A stretch of DNA of 41,211 nucleotides from positions 1 through 41,211 of the forward strand of contig NZ_MDGL01000015.1 of the NCBI RefSeq assembly GCF_002742265.1. The letters run 5' to 3'. Numbering within the stretch: position 1 is the stretch's first letter; every line of letters begins with the position of its first letter. This DNA is from Maribacter sp. 4G9. GTDB taxonomy: Bacteria; Bacteroidota; Bacteroidia; Flavobacteriales; Flavobacteriaceae. The notes under the pieces are model-generated. The model saw only the letters and a list, made by a program, of their open reading frames with translations, was not told the DNA's origin and did not search any database. Shown here piece by piece: positions 18,601-25,759 of the stretch. The translations under genes were made by a program, and so were the position numbers.

Positions 18601-18664
18601 AAAAGCATAGGCTCGTAAAGAGGAAACTCAAACAAAAAAGGGATGTTCTCATGGTAGCGGTCAT
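15626..18664 (-). CDS. Secreted BNR/Asp-box repeat protein (VPS10/sortilin-like propeller)
   Basis: The 1012-residue protein begins with a signal peptide ending CFSQ at about residue 23; translation may start at the first Met or at the one four codons later (MRTSLFC). At least ten Asp-box motifs of the form S/T-x-D-x-G-x-x-W are seen, for example DDYGRTW, TNGGKSW, VDGGKTW (twice), TDGGDTW, QDGGENW, NGGDTW, HDGGQHW, RDGGNTW and ADDGASW, implying one or two large beta propellers over about residues 25-720. The remaining third is a beta-sandwich-like part and a helical tail. Related proteins are annotated as glycosyl hydrolases or sortilin-like, usually without a demonstrated activity. It lies in a secreted-hydrolase neighbourhood. 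Confidence 0.85.
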   Translation of the reverse strand: MTATMRTSLFCLSFLFTSLCFSQIDPSYYQDLEYRMIGPFRAGRTVGAVGVPSQPNVFFIGVNNGGVWKTDDYGRTWNPIFDDVPTGSVGDLAVSPSDPNVIYVGTGEGLHRPDLAVGDGMFKSTNGGKSWEHIGLEDVQQVSRVIVHPTNPDIVYVAGLGHPYGANEMRGIFKSVDGGKTWNKTLYINPNTGAIQVEMDPNDSNVLFAALWEHQEGPWENAKFSGPHSGLYKSTDGGDTWRPLTNGLPGEEEGLGRVGVALSASNSKRLYATVDAEEKGGVYTSQDGGENWSLVTTENRLWGRGSDFAEIKVHPKDENVVFVGNIASYKSVDGGKTWTSIKGAPGGDDYHRIWINPLHPEIKLFAADQGAVITVNGGDTWSSWYNQPTAQLYHVTTDNQFPYWVYGGQQESGAIGIASRSNGGQISFREFIGVGADEYAYVAPDPKDANIVYGGRVIKFNKKTGQSQYVGPEVLRSRDFRYLRTMPLLFHPADDSMLLFGTNVIWKTHDGGQHWEQISGDLTRAQPEVPTSVGDYKTAAMENMPQRAIVYAIGPSPLDKDIIWAGTDDGLIQVTRDGGNTWTDVTPTSITAWDKISQIDAGHFDAGTAYVAVNAMRKDDMQPHIYKTHNYGEIWEEVVTGMNPSGPVNVVREDPKQQGLLYAGTERQVYFSADDGASWQSLRMNMPASSIRDLVVHENDLVIGTHGRSIWILDDVSPLRELASFSDQNAYLFSPSVAYRVRFNMFSDTPLPPEEPTGENPPDGAFIDYYVGTDAQKVELNILDSEGALVNHFSSDDRAEVLDTTQMQHPTYWIRPFKGLSGEPGHHRFVWNLRYKEPQGANRAFAIAAVQYNTPSGPEGPFVAPGTYKVQLKVDGKILEKNIKVKLDPRSEMSEEALELQTDLSLETYKDYERLQEIREAIDASSVKGRKKEKLLAFRGDGAPEDGDLIYGSIYALELEDETIVGLQSKLLFLLNVLQKADARPTAATQEAAAQLHRRVGEMEALWESKYK

Positions 18665-18693
18665 TTAGTGGTCTCTGTTATATTCAATATTTT

Positions 18694-18796
18694 TTTATTG
18701 GCACCGCCAAAGGGTTTAATACTCCGAGGCTTGCCTAGAAATTAAAAATTTGTTTCCTGCGAATGCCTCGTGGGCTTGCCCCGAGGTAGTTTACTT
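18694..18796 (-). repeat. Inverted repeat copy A, paired with 28880-29007
   Basis: On the minus strand this sequence begins AAGTAAACTACCTCGG and ends GGTGCCAATAAA; it matches the plus strand at 28880-29007 with only a handful of differences apart from a 25 bp insertion in the other copy. It has an internal hairpin pairing CCTCG with CGAGG. It fills most of the gap between the BNR protein and the CocE-type gene. Confidence 0.85.
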
Positions 18797-18872
18797 GGGT
18801 ACTGCAAATTTCCATACCAAAACGTAATACAATTCCCCATTTTACAAGGCCATCGAATCCATGTTTTTGGGA

Positions 18873-20753
18873 CTACTTACGTATGGGCAAGCGTATCTGA
18901 GAGGGATAGGCTTTGGAGTGGTGTATCTTGTTGGTAGCCACCACACCTTCGGATTCATCGTAATTATTGCCCCCCGTATTTAAATTACGGGCAAAACGCG
19001 GGAAATTACTACTCGATACCTCAATACGAATGCGATGTCCCTTCTCAAAATAATTACTGGTTGCCATTGGGGTGAGGTCGATTTTGTACACTTCCCCTTC
19101 TTCCATAAAAACCTCTTTGTCGTACCCTTCGCGAAAACGCGCACGCTGAATGGTCTCGTCCAAGTTATAGGCCCTGCCATCCGGATAGACATCGATCAGT
19201 TTGATCGTAAAATCCGTATCCTTGACATCTGAGGATACATAAAGGGTGGATTCGATAAAACCGGTCACCTCTACGCCTTCTTGCAGCACATCGGTGGTGT
19301 AGACCAGTATATCATCACGCTCCTCCATCACCTGTTGGTCAAAGGCGCCTCCTTGGACCGCATTTCCCGTACAACAGACGTTGCCGCCATAGGAAGTTAC
19401 GGGATTCATGGGGTCGTACACAAAGGTATCCGGTTGGTCTTTGGATGGTTTTTTTCTAGAAAGTGTTCCATTGCCCTTCACGGTATTGGCCGTCCCGTCA
19501 CTATTTAAATAATAGGTCGTCATTTTACTGTCCTTTGGGGGCCATTGCTCGGCCGTCTGCCAAGTATTCCTCCCCATGGTGAAATATTGCACCCTGGGTG
19601 TTTTCTCCTTAAAATCGTTGTTTTCACCTTTCAGCCAAAGGTCCCACCAGGCATAGATCTGTTCGTCATAGTTCAGACGGGCATCGCCTACGCTACGCTC
19701 TCCTACGATGGTATTTTCCGTCGCCCTAGTATAGGCGCAGTGCAATGTCGGTGCGATGACCATATATTGATTGTCCCGTATTTCAGGGTCTTTGCTATTG
19801 TTCCGAACATGGTTGAAAAGCGCCAGATTGGGCGTGATGCTCACATCGTACCAGGAAGCGAACCAGAAACTGGGGGTGCCAATTTCCATATCGTCGTGAT
19901 AGAGTCCGCCCGTATACCAATCCGGATGGTTGGGTTTACGGCGTACCATTTTATCAAAAATCTCTTTCTTCCCGTTCATATTTTTTAAGATGTCCTGAAT
20001 AGGCAAGTGTTGTAGGGCTTCGGACATATCCACCGGCGGATTCTCTGGTGCCAGGTCGTAAAACCGCGAAATACGAATCAGGTCTTCCTGGGTCGCGCCT
20101 TCCGGGATGCGGGGTTTGAACTTATCATGCTCCACACCGTAAAGCCAGGAAAAAAATAGCAGCTGCTCCACCCCACCCCGGTACCAATTGCCCTGCTCTA
20201 GGATATCGCCCACGCGACCCACCCCCGCACCATAGCCTTGGGGCACCATGGCGGCATGTGCCGGATGGTCCAAAGCGGCCACGGCCATTTGCCATTCTGC
20301 GGTACTGGAACAGCCATAGGTACCAATTTTCCCATTGGACCACGGTTGGTCCTTCATCCAGCTAAAGGCATCGTAGCCATCTGTAAGGGGAACGCCCAGA
20401 ATATCCCACTCCCCTTCCGAAAAATACCGTCCCCGCTCGTTCTGTACCACATAGGCATATCCCCGTTTTACCGCCTCGTAGGCACTTTTCGCCGTTCTGG
20501 TCTTCTGCTCCCCATCCCCCCAGGAATTAAAGTTATAGGGCGTTCTTGAGAAAATGATCGGTACCTTTTCATTGGTCTTGGGACGATAGATGTCCGTTGC
20601 AAGGCGAATACCATCGCGCATGGGCATTATGACCTTTTGGTCGATGATGGCAATCTCTTCTAATTGTTTGAGAATGGTATCGTCTTCCTGGGCCTTGGAA
20701 ACGGTACTGAAGACGAGGAGGAATACGAGCAGATACGAATGCGCATTTTTCAT
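18873..20753 (-). CDS. Exported CocE/NonD-type alpha/beta hydrolase (X-Pro peptidase S15 family)
   Basis: The 626 residues start with a signal peptide ending STVSKAQ at residue 22. The N-terminal alpha/beta domain has [18 protein letters not shown], the usual family opening, and the nucleophile S149 in YGCSSTAEW. The acid is probably D303 (WYDVS) and the base H338 (APTLHC). The C-terminal part from about residue 460 is the jelly-roll domain ([39 protein letters not shown]). Family members cleave acyl, amide or X-Pro bonds; the usual GxSYGG elbow is changed to GCSSTA, so the specificity is open. Exported like many paralogues in this phylum. Confidence 0.88.
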   Translation of the reverse strand: MKNAHSYLLVFLLVFSTVSKAQEDDTILKQLEEIAIIDQKVIMPMRDGIRLATDIYRPKTNEKVPIIFSRTPYNFNSWGDGEQKTRTAKSAYEAVKRGYAYVVQNERGRYFSEGEWDILGVPLTDGYDAFSWMKDQPWSNGKIGTYGCSSTAEWQMAVAALDHPAHAAMVPQGYGAGVGRVGDILEQGNWYRGGVEQLLFFSWLYGVEHDKFKPRIPEGATQEDLIRISRFYDLAPENPPVDMSEALQHLPIQDILKNMNGKKEIFDKMVRRKPNHPDWYTGGLYHDDMEIGTPSFWFASWYDVSITPNLALFNHVRNNSKDPEIRDNQYMVIAPTLHCAYTRATENTIVGERSVGDARLNYDEQIYAWWDLWLKGENNDFKEKTPRVQYFTMGRNTWQTAEQWPPKDSKMTTYYLNSDGTANTVKGNGTLSRKKPSKDQPDTFVYDPMNPVTSYGGNVCCTGNAVQGGAFDQQVMEERDDILVYTTDVLQEGVEVTGFIESTLYVSSDVKDTDFTIKLIDVYPDGRAYNLDETIQRARFREGYDKEVFMEEGEVYKIDLTPMATSNYFEKGHRIRIEVSSSNFPRFARNLNTGGNNYDESEGVVATNKIHHSKAYPSQIRLPIRK

Positions 20754-20872
20754 AATGTGGTACTGGATTAGTTATCTTCTAAAAATAACCAAAATCCTCC
20801 AAAAAGCGATTGAAAACTAGGAAAAGCTAAAATACCGTGGTATTTATTCTCATGGTGTTCTGCCTTGTATTA

Positions 20873-20914
20873 TTTGGAATTTGTGATTTGGAATTTGGAA
20901 TTTGGAATTTGGAA
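20873..20914. repeat. Short tandem repeat, 7 bp unit TTTGGAA
   Basis: Four perfect back-to-back units of TTTGGAA lie at 20887-20914, with a fifth unit at 20873-20879 separated by a variant. It is a simple repeat of a kind often found in intergenic DNA of this phylum; copy number may vary between strains. Confidence 0.9.
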
Positions 20915-20986
20915 TATAAAAATGATATACGATTCTAATTACGACCACAATCATCCGTTTTCCATCCCGCCCTTGTTCCCACCCTA

Positions 20987-21007
20987 CCGCCAGTTTATAA
21001 CTGGTGG
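20987..21007. repeat. REP-like hairpin 1
   Basis: CCGCCAG pairs with CTGGTGG around a 7-base AT loop, with one G-T pair. A related hairpin (CCACCAGT/ACTGGCGG) lies at 21282-21302. Pairs of such hairpins are a mark of REP elements mobilised by tyrosine-type REP transposases; no such transposase is in this window. Confidence 0.5.
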
Positions 21008-21281
21008 TCGCACCGTGGTACACAAGCAAAGTAGCAATAAAACATGAAATTCATTTATAAACTGTAAACAAAACCACAACATCGCTGCTGTGGTCTATTT
21101 GTCTAGTTTATACTCGGTACGCCATCAGCCATAGATTTCGCAGAGCGGGTTTCTGTTGGGGTACTGTTGCGGGTACGAAGTTGCAAACTTCTACAGCTAG
21201 AGGATGTAGCATGAAAAACCACGACATTGGAGCCATGGCCTTCTCTAAACCTTTTATGTTTGTTTTACTTACTCATGCCGG

Positions 21282-21302
21282 CCACCAGTCGCAGACTGGC
21301 GG
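21282..21302. repeat. REP-like hairpin 2
   Basis: CCACCAGT pairs with ACTGGCGG around a 5-base loop, with one G-T pair. Its stem shares the CC-CCAG core of hairpin 1, in the same orientation, 275 bp further on. Confidence 0.5.
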
Positions 21303-21478
21303 GAGCGGGGGAACTTTAATTAAATAATATCCCTACAATCCCTTTTAAAATTTCTCTCCTACTTAACCCTAAAAACTATAAACCGCGCTCCATAGCGAAC
21401 CCGTCAATTCCCTGTTCTTTATAGTTAAGGAAATCCGTCCGTAGCCCCTATATTGTAGGGAATCAAAAAAAGAATGCT

Positions 21479-22219
21479 ATGAATTTAGAAAACAAAGTAA
21501 TACTCGTAACCGGAGCCTCAAGCGGTATAGGAAGAGCGGCCGCCCACAAATTGGCCCAACACGGCGCCAAAATGGTCCTTATGGCCCGGAGCGAAGATGA
21601 ACTCAACGAATTGAAATCCAACATAGAAGCCAATGGCGGTACCGCGTTGGTTGTAGCCGGGGATGTCACCAAAATGAAGGACTTTGAAAATGCGGTTTCC
21701 AAAGCGAAATTGAAATTTGGAACGGTGAATGCCCTGATCAACAATGCCGGACTGATGCCCCTCTCCTTTGTAGAAAAATTAAAGACGGATGAATGGGAAA
21801 AAATGGTGGACGTGAATATTAAGGGCGTATTGAACGGTGTGGCCGCGGTACTACCGGAGTTAAAAGCCAATAAAGACGGTCATATCATCAACATCTCTTC
21901 CATGGCCGCACACCGGTACTTTCCGGGCGGAGCCGTGTATTGCGCCACAAAGGCCGCAGTAAAGATGTTTTCCGAAGGCTTGCGCCAAGAACTGGCCCCA
22001 AAATACGGCATCAATGTCACTTCCATAGAACCGGGTGCGGTTGCGACCAATCTTACGGATACCATTACCGATGAAGATATCATGGAGAAAATGAAGGAGA
22101 TGCAGCAAATGGACACCTTGGAAGCCGAGGATATTGCAGATGCCATTTACTACGCACTCTCCCAACCGGAGCGTGTAAACATCAACGATGTGTACCTGGT
22201 ACCCAGCGAACAACAGTAA
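21479..22219 (+). CDS. SDR family NAD(P)-dependent oxidoreductase
   Basis: The 246 residues form a classical short-chain dehydrogenase. The cofactor motif is TGASSGIG (11-18), the NNAG motif is at 88-91, and the catalytic residues are S140 or S141, Y154 and K158 (YCATK). The basic residue after strand 2 (MARSED) fits NADP preference. The C-terminal part has the EPGAVATNL and YLVPSEQQ pattern of the YdfG/NADP-dependent family that reduces small carbonyls such as 3-hydroxy acids. It is followed after 22 bp by an aldehyde dehydrogenase gene on the same strand, an apparent two-gene operon for carbonyl turnover. Substrate unknown. Confidence 0.9.
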   Translation: MNLENKVILVTGASSGIGRAAAHKLAQHGAKMVLMARSEDELNELKSNIEANGGTALVVAGDVTKMKDFENAVSKAKLKFGTVNALINNAGLMPLSFVEKLKTDEWEKMVDVNIKGVLNGVAAVLPELKANKDGHIINISSMAAHRYFPGGAVYCATKAAVKMFSEGLRQELAPKYGINVTSIEPGAVATNLTDTITDEDIMEKMKEMQQMDTLEAEDIADAIYYALSQPERVNINDVYLVPSEQQ

Positions 22220-22241
22220 TTCACTAAAAAAATAGAAAATA

Positions 22242-23639
22242 ATGGCAACGACAACAACAAATAAAACGTTTAAAACAATCAATCCCGCAAACGGGAAACC
22301 CCTCACTACGCATACGTTAATGACGGATGAACAGGTGGCCAACACCATTCAAAAATCGCACGAAGCCTTTAAAAAATGGAAATTCAAATCCGTTGAGGAA
22401 CGGGGCAAGGTGATTTCCGCCATAGGGGAAGAATTGCAAAACTATAAAAAGGAACTGGCCGAGATGATGACCTCCGAAATGGGAAAACTCCTGAAGCAAA
22501 GCGAACAGGAAATAGACCTATGTAGTGCCATTTGTAGCTTTTCGGCCAAAAATGCACCGGACGCACTCAAAAGCGAGGAACGCGAAATTTCCGATGGTGG
22601 CCGAGGCATCATCACCTACGCCCCTTTGGGCGTTATTTATGGGATCCAACCGTGGAACTATCCGGCCTATCAGGTCATTCGCTATACCATTGCCAATTTA
22701 ATGGCGGGGAACAGTGTGTTGCTGAAACATGCCGAAAATGTGACCGGAACGGCCAAACTCCTGAAATCGATATTCGATACCGCGGGATTGCCCGAGGGAC
22801 TGTTCAGTGTTCTGGTGATTACCCACGATCAATCGGACACCATCATAGAACACGAGTTAATCCGAGGCGTCACCTTAACGGGGAGTCCGGGTGCCGGAAA
22901 GAAAATCGGGAAGAAAGCCGGCAAGGCTCTCAAGAAAACGGTATTGGAGCTAGGTAGTAACGATGCCTACCTTATCTTGGATGATGCCGATATTGATCTG
23001 GCCGTGGAAAAATGTATCCAGGGACGAATCTATAACAATGGGGAAACCTGTATTGCCGCCAAACGCTTTATTGCGACGGAGGCGGTCTATGATGAGTTCC
23101 GGGAAAAGTTCGTAAAAGGCATGAAGGCATTGACATTGGGCAACCCAACCGATTCGGAAACCGATTTGGGCCCTATGGCACGTAAAGATCTTCGGGAAAA
23201 ACTGCACGAACAGGTACAAAAGAGTGTACAGAACGGAGCCGAAATTCTCTGCGGTGGGGTGATGCCCGGTGGCGAAGGCTATTATTATCCAGCGACCGTT
23301 TTGGTTCAGGTAAGCGAAGGACAACCGGCGTATGACGATGAACTGTTCGGCCCGGTAGCTTCCTTGATCAAGGCCAAAGATGATGAGGATGCCATGCGTA
23401 TTGCCAACGATAGCCGATTCGGACTCGGAGGCGGAATATTCTCCAAAGACGTGGACAAGGCTGTGGAAATGGCCAGCAAATATTTTGATACCGGAATGGT
23501 ATTTATCAACTCCTTTGGCTTGGCAGAACCCAATATGCCTTTCGGAGGGGTCAAGAATTCGGGTTACGGACGCGAGCATGGTGGATTCGGTATGAAGGAA
23601 TTCGTAAATGCGAAGTCCATCATGATCGGTGAAGATTAA
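22242..23639 (+). CDS. Aldehyde dehydrogenase, succinate-semialdehyde dehydrogenase-like
   Basis: The 465 residues match the NAD(P)-dependent aldehyde dehydrogenase superfamily in the SSADH (GabD/YneI-like) branch. Key residues are N139 in PWNYP, E236 in LELGSND and the nucleophile C270 in NNGETCIAAKR. The tail motif PFGGVKNSGYGREHGGFGMKEFVN is typical. Family members oxidise succinate semialdehyde or related short aldehydes to acids; no gabT or other GABA gene is nearby, so the true substrate is open. The gene follows the SDR gene by 22 bp and is probably co-transcribed with it. Confidence 0.9.
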   Translation: MATTTTNKTFKTINPANGKPLTTHTLMTDEQVANTIQKSHEAFKKWKFKSVEERGKVISAIGEELQNYKKELAEMMTSEMGKLLKQSEQEIDLCSAICSFSAKNAPDALKSEEREISDGGRGIITYAPLGVIYGIQPWNYPAYQVIRYTIANLMAGNSVLLKHAENVTGTAKLLKSIFDTAGLPEGLFSVLVITHDQSDTIIEHELIRGVTLTGSPGAGKKIGKKAGKALKKTVLELGSNDAYLILDDADIDLAVEKCIQGRIYNNGETCIAAKRFIATEAVYDEFREKFVKGMKALTLGNPTDSETDLGPMARKDLREKLHEQVQKSVQNGAEILCGGVMPGGEGYYYPATVLVQVSEGQPAYDDELFGPVASLIKAKDDEDAMRIANDSRFGLGGGIFSKDVDKAVEMASKYFDTGMVFINSFGLAEPNMPFGGVKNSGYGREHGGFGMKEFVNAKSIMIGED

Positions 23640-23686
23640 GGTACTGTATATTTAGAACTTCGTAGTTGTTCAGACCCTTAATATGA

Positions 23687-23838
23687 GGCTGTCAAAAAAG
23701 TCATTTCTGCTGTCAATTCGAGCCTTTCGGCTCCGCTCAAGATAAACTTAAATCGAGAATTATATCCTTTTGGTTATTAACGCATCTCGACTGCGCTCGA
23801 TGTGACATTTGAATAGAATTGTGACCTTTTAGACAGCC
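23687..23838. repeat. 152 bp MITE-like element with imperfect terminal inverted repeats
   Basis: The left end GGCTGTCAAAAAAGTC and the right end, read on the minus strand as GGCTGTCTAAAAGGTC, match in 14 of 16 bases. The interior holds two copies of the CGAGC-type hairpin (near 23717-23742 and 23784-23806) that recurs elsewhere in the window. There is no coding frame. It lies 47 bp after the aldehyde dehydrogenase stop and could also end its transcript. Confidence 0.55.
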
Positions 23839-23999
23839 CTTAATTTGCAAAGTACGGATAACTGCCATCGCATCCACTGGGAAGTAGGAACATAACCTCT
23901 ACCTTTGGGATACCTTAAAATTACTAAAAACCCGTTGTGCATTTTGAACCTGTCACCTTAACCAAAGGGTCAGTCCGAGTTATTGGAAAAAAATTTCGT

Positions 24000-24290
24000 T
24001 GGAATGTGAATGACGTTTTTTTGAACGGAGTGAGTAGATTTCAATGGTGGTTTTTGGGTATAAATTAGCGTTGGAATTGTCCGTTGAAAATCAGCAATAA
24101 TGAACGAAGGGTTGGAAGTGCGGTGCGCTAGCGCGACGCATGTAAACCCGATAGTGAATGGTGCGCAGCAATTGCCTATTTTCAACTTGATTTTTTTGCT
24201 TCGTTTTTTTATCAAGAAAAAAATGAAGGGAAAGGCCCAAAGGAGCCTGCCCTGAGCGAAGGCGATGGGTTCGCGATACACTTGAATTTC
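24000..24290 (-). repeat. Probable dispersed flavobacterial intergenic repeat, ORF-like
   Basis: On the minus strand two overlapping frames are open over most of this stretch and translate to Lys-, Thr- and Phe-rich text (HFFLDKKTKQKNQ) that I recall seeing repeatedly as hypothetical proteins between genes of this family. The base sequence has a perfect palindrome GCGCTAGCGC (24125-24134) and a CTTGAT/ATCAAG hairpin across poly-T (24186-24216). I read it as a repeated element, not a gene; the recall is unverified. Confidence 0.4.
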
Positions 24291-24384
24291 GATGGAAAAA
24301 ATCGAAAATCAACCACTCGAAGGGATACTTTTTATATAAAATTTTTAAAATGCATAAGGAATTACTTAACAAAAAAACGATACG

Positions 24385-25383
24385 ATGATACAAACGATAC
24401 ACTTAAAAAAACGTCCGGTAGGGGCCCCTACCCTGGACAATTTTGAACTTACGGAATCCGAGAATAATTTAACCATCAAGGACGGCGAAGTGCTTTTGGA
24501 AACCAAATACCTCTCGGTAGACCCTTATTTACGGGGACGCATGAGCGATGCCAAATCCTATGTCCCGCCCTTTGAAGTGGGGAAACCCATCAATTCCGGC
24601 ATCATTGCAGAGGTCATCGAGTCCAAAAATGAAAACTTTACCAAAGGCGATTTTGTGAGGGACCGATTGGATTGGAAAACGCTTCAAGTTTCCGATGGCG
24701 AAAACCTACAAAAAGTGGACCCGGATAAAGCGCCCTTAAGTGCCTATTTGGGTATTGTGGGCATGACGGGATTAACGGCCTATTTGGGCCTACATGAAAT
24801 CGGAAAACCGAAAAAAGGGGAAACCTTGATCGTATCCGGTGCTGCAGGTGCCGTAGGTAGTGTTGTGGGTCAGATCGGGAAGATCTTGGGCCTTACGGTC
24901 ATTGGTATTGCCGGTTCCGATGAAAAGGTGGAATTATTAACCTCCGAATTCGGATTTGACCGAGGCATCAATTATAAGACTACGGAGGATATGAAAGCCG
25001 CCATTAAGGAGGCCGCTCCCAACGGGGTGGACATCTATTTTGACAATGTGGGCGGGGAAATCTCCGATGCCGTACTCTTCAGCATCAACAAGTTCGCCAG
25101 AACCATCAATTGCGGGGCGATATCGGTCTATAACAACACCGAAACACCTACCGGGGTGAGCGTACAACCTTTTTTAATTAAGAACAGCGCCTTGATGCAA
25201 GGCTTTATCGTTTCTAATTACTCCGAAAAATTTCCGGAGGCCATGGAGCAGTTATCCACATGGTTGGGCGAGGGAAAATTGACCTACCGAGAAACCATCG
25301 TGGAAGGATTTGAAAATACCCCACAGGCCTTTTTGGACATGATGGACGGCAAGAAAAAAGGAAAAATGATCGTAAAGGTTTAA
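24385..25383 (+). CDS. NADP-dependent oxidoreductase, zinc-free MDR family (CurA/leukotriene B4 dehydrogenase type)
   Basis: The 332 residues match the zinc-independent medium-chain reductase branch that saturates the double bond of enones and quinones. The N-terminal region has VDPYLRGRM, typical of this subfamily, and the coenzyme fold has GAAGAVGSVVGQIGK near 151-165. The central FDNVGGEISDAVL and the closing MMDGKKKGKMIVKV are standard. Protein length is normal. It stands 745 bp after the aldehyde dehydrogenase and, with that gene and the SDR gene, may form a set handling reactive carbonyls, though they are separate transcripts. A terminator-like hairpin follows at 25438. Confidence 0.9.
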   Translation: MIQTIHLKKRPVGAPTLDNFELTESENNLTIKDGEVLLETKYLSVDPYLRGRMSDAKSYVPPFEVGKPINSGIIAEVIESKNENFTKGDFVRDRLDWKTLQVSDGENLQKVDPDKAPLSAYLGIVGMTGLTAYLGLHEIGKPKKGETLIVSGAAGAVGSVVGQIGKILGLTVIGIAGSDEKVELLTSEFGFDRGINYKTTEDMKAAIKEAAPNGVDIYFDNVGGEISDAVLFSINKFARTINCGAISVYNNTETPTGVSVQPFLIKNSALMQGFIVSNYSEKFPEAMEQLSTWLGEGKLTYRETIVEGFENTPQAFLDMMDGKKKGKMIVKV

Positions 25384-25759
25384 TTGCCTGTCCTCTGAGC
25401 GTTGTCGAAGGGGATAAGGAACAAAGTATCTAAAATGTCCCCCCGAGCGCAGTCGAGGGGTCTTTTTACTAGCAGTAAAGTAAGCGGTACCCCCGAGCGG
25501 CTTGTACTGAGCCTTTCCTTTTGCTGCGCAAGGTGCGTTCAAAGAAAACATATTTTCTTTTCACCCAATGCTCAAGGTAAATTAAAGTCGTGGTAAGCCG
25601 AAGGGAATTAGGAATAAAAATGTGATATGTCTCCCTGAGCGACCTGCATCCATCGGGATATGACATTCTTTAACCCGGCAATCCATTCAACAGGAATAAT
25701 CTGTATCTTCAAAAGCCAAAAGATTTAAAGCATTCATACATCGACCTAAAACCAAACGC
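25384..25759. other. 376 bp intergenic region carrying several copies of a short hairpin repeat
   Basis: Variants of the core GAGCGCAGTCGA occur near 25390-25410, 25439-25460, 25490-25510 and 25625-25660, most of them inside imperfect hairpins. The first two directly follow the oxidoreductase stop codon and can act as terminators. The last 80 bp before the M24 peptidase gene presumably hold its promoter; TATCTTCA at 25704-25711 is a weak match to the Bacteroidota -7 element, too weak to call. Confidence 0.5.
25438..25467 (+). terminator. Rho-independent terminator made of a dispersed hairpin repeat
   Basis: The stem pairs CCCCCGA with TCGAGGGG allowing one mismatch, around the loop GCGCAG, and is followed by CTTTTT. 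It lies about 55 bp after the oxidoreductase stop codon, on the coding strand. The preceding copy of the same repeat (25390-25412) has a similar but weaker stem without a T tract. Confidence 0.6.

Larger units (their letters stand above)
20754..21478. other. 725 bp intergenic region with tandem and hairpin repeats, no gene seen
   Basis: The gap before the SDR gene holds the 7 bp tandem array near 20873-20914 and two related hairpins near 20987-21007 and 21282-21302. The hairpin ACCACA/TGTGGT lies near 21074-21096. The only frames are short, and one across the tandem array is repeat-driven. The SDR promoter presumably lies in the last 100 bp, where a CCTATATTGTAGG palindrome at 21448-21460 is the one suggestive site. 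Confidence 0.5.
23640..24384. other. 745 bp intergenic region with two repeat elements, no credible gene
   Basis: The stretch between the aldehyde dehydrogenase and the oxidoreductase holds the inverted-ended element at 23687-23838 and an ORF-like intergenic repeat at about 24000-24290. Several frames are open on the minus strand but their composition and lack of starts or context argue against genes. Sequences between and after the elements (23840-24000 and 24290-24384) are AT-rich with nothing recognised. Confidence 0.5.

Noticed and set aside
15626..18664. Naming the BNR-repeat protein a sialidase
   Set aside because: Asp-box motifs alone occur in many propellers; no sialidase arginine triad or RIP motif was seen.
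24091..24402. 103-codon frame on the minus strand as a possible gene
   Set aside because: It overlaps a second frame of similar length, overlaps the real start of the oxidoreductase gene, and looks like a dispersed non-coding repeat.
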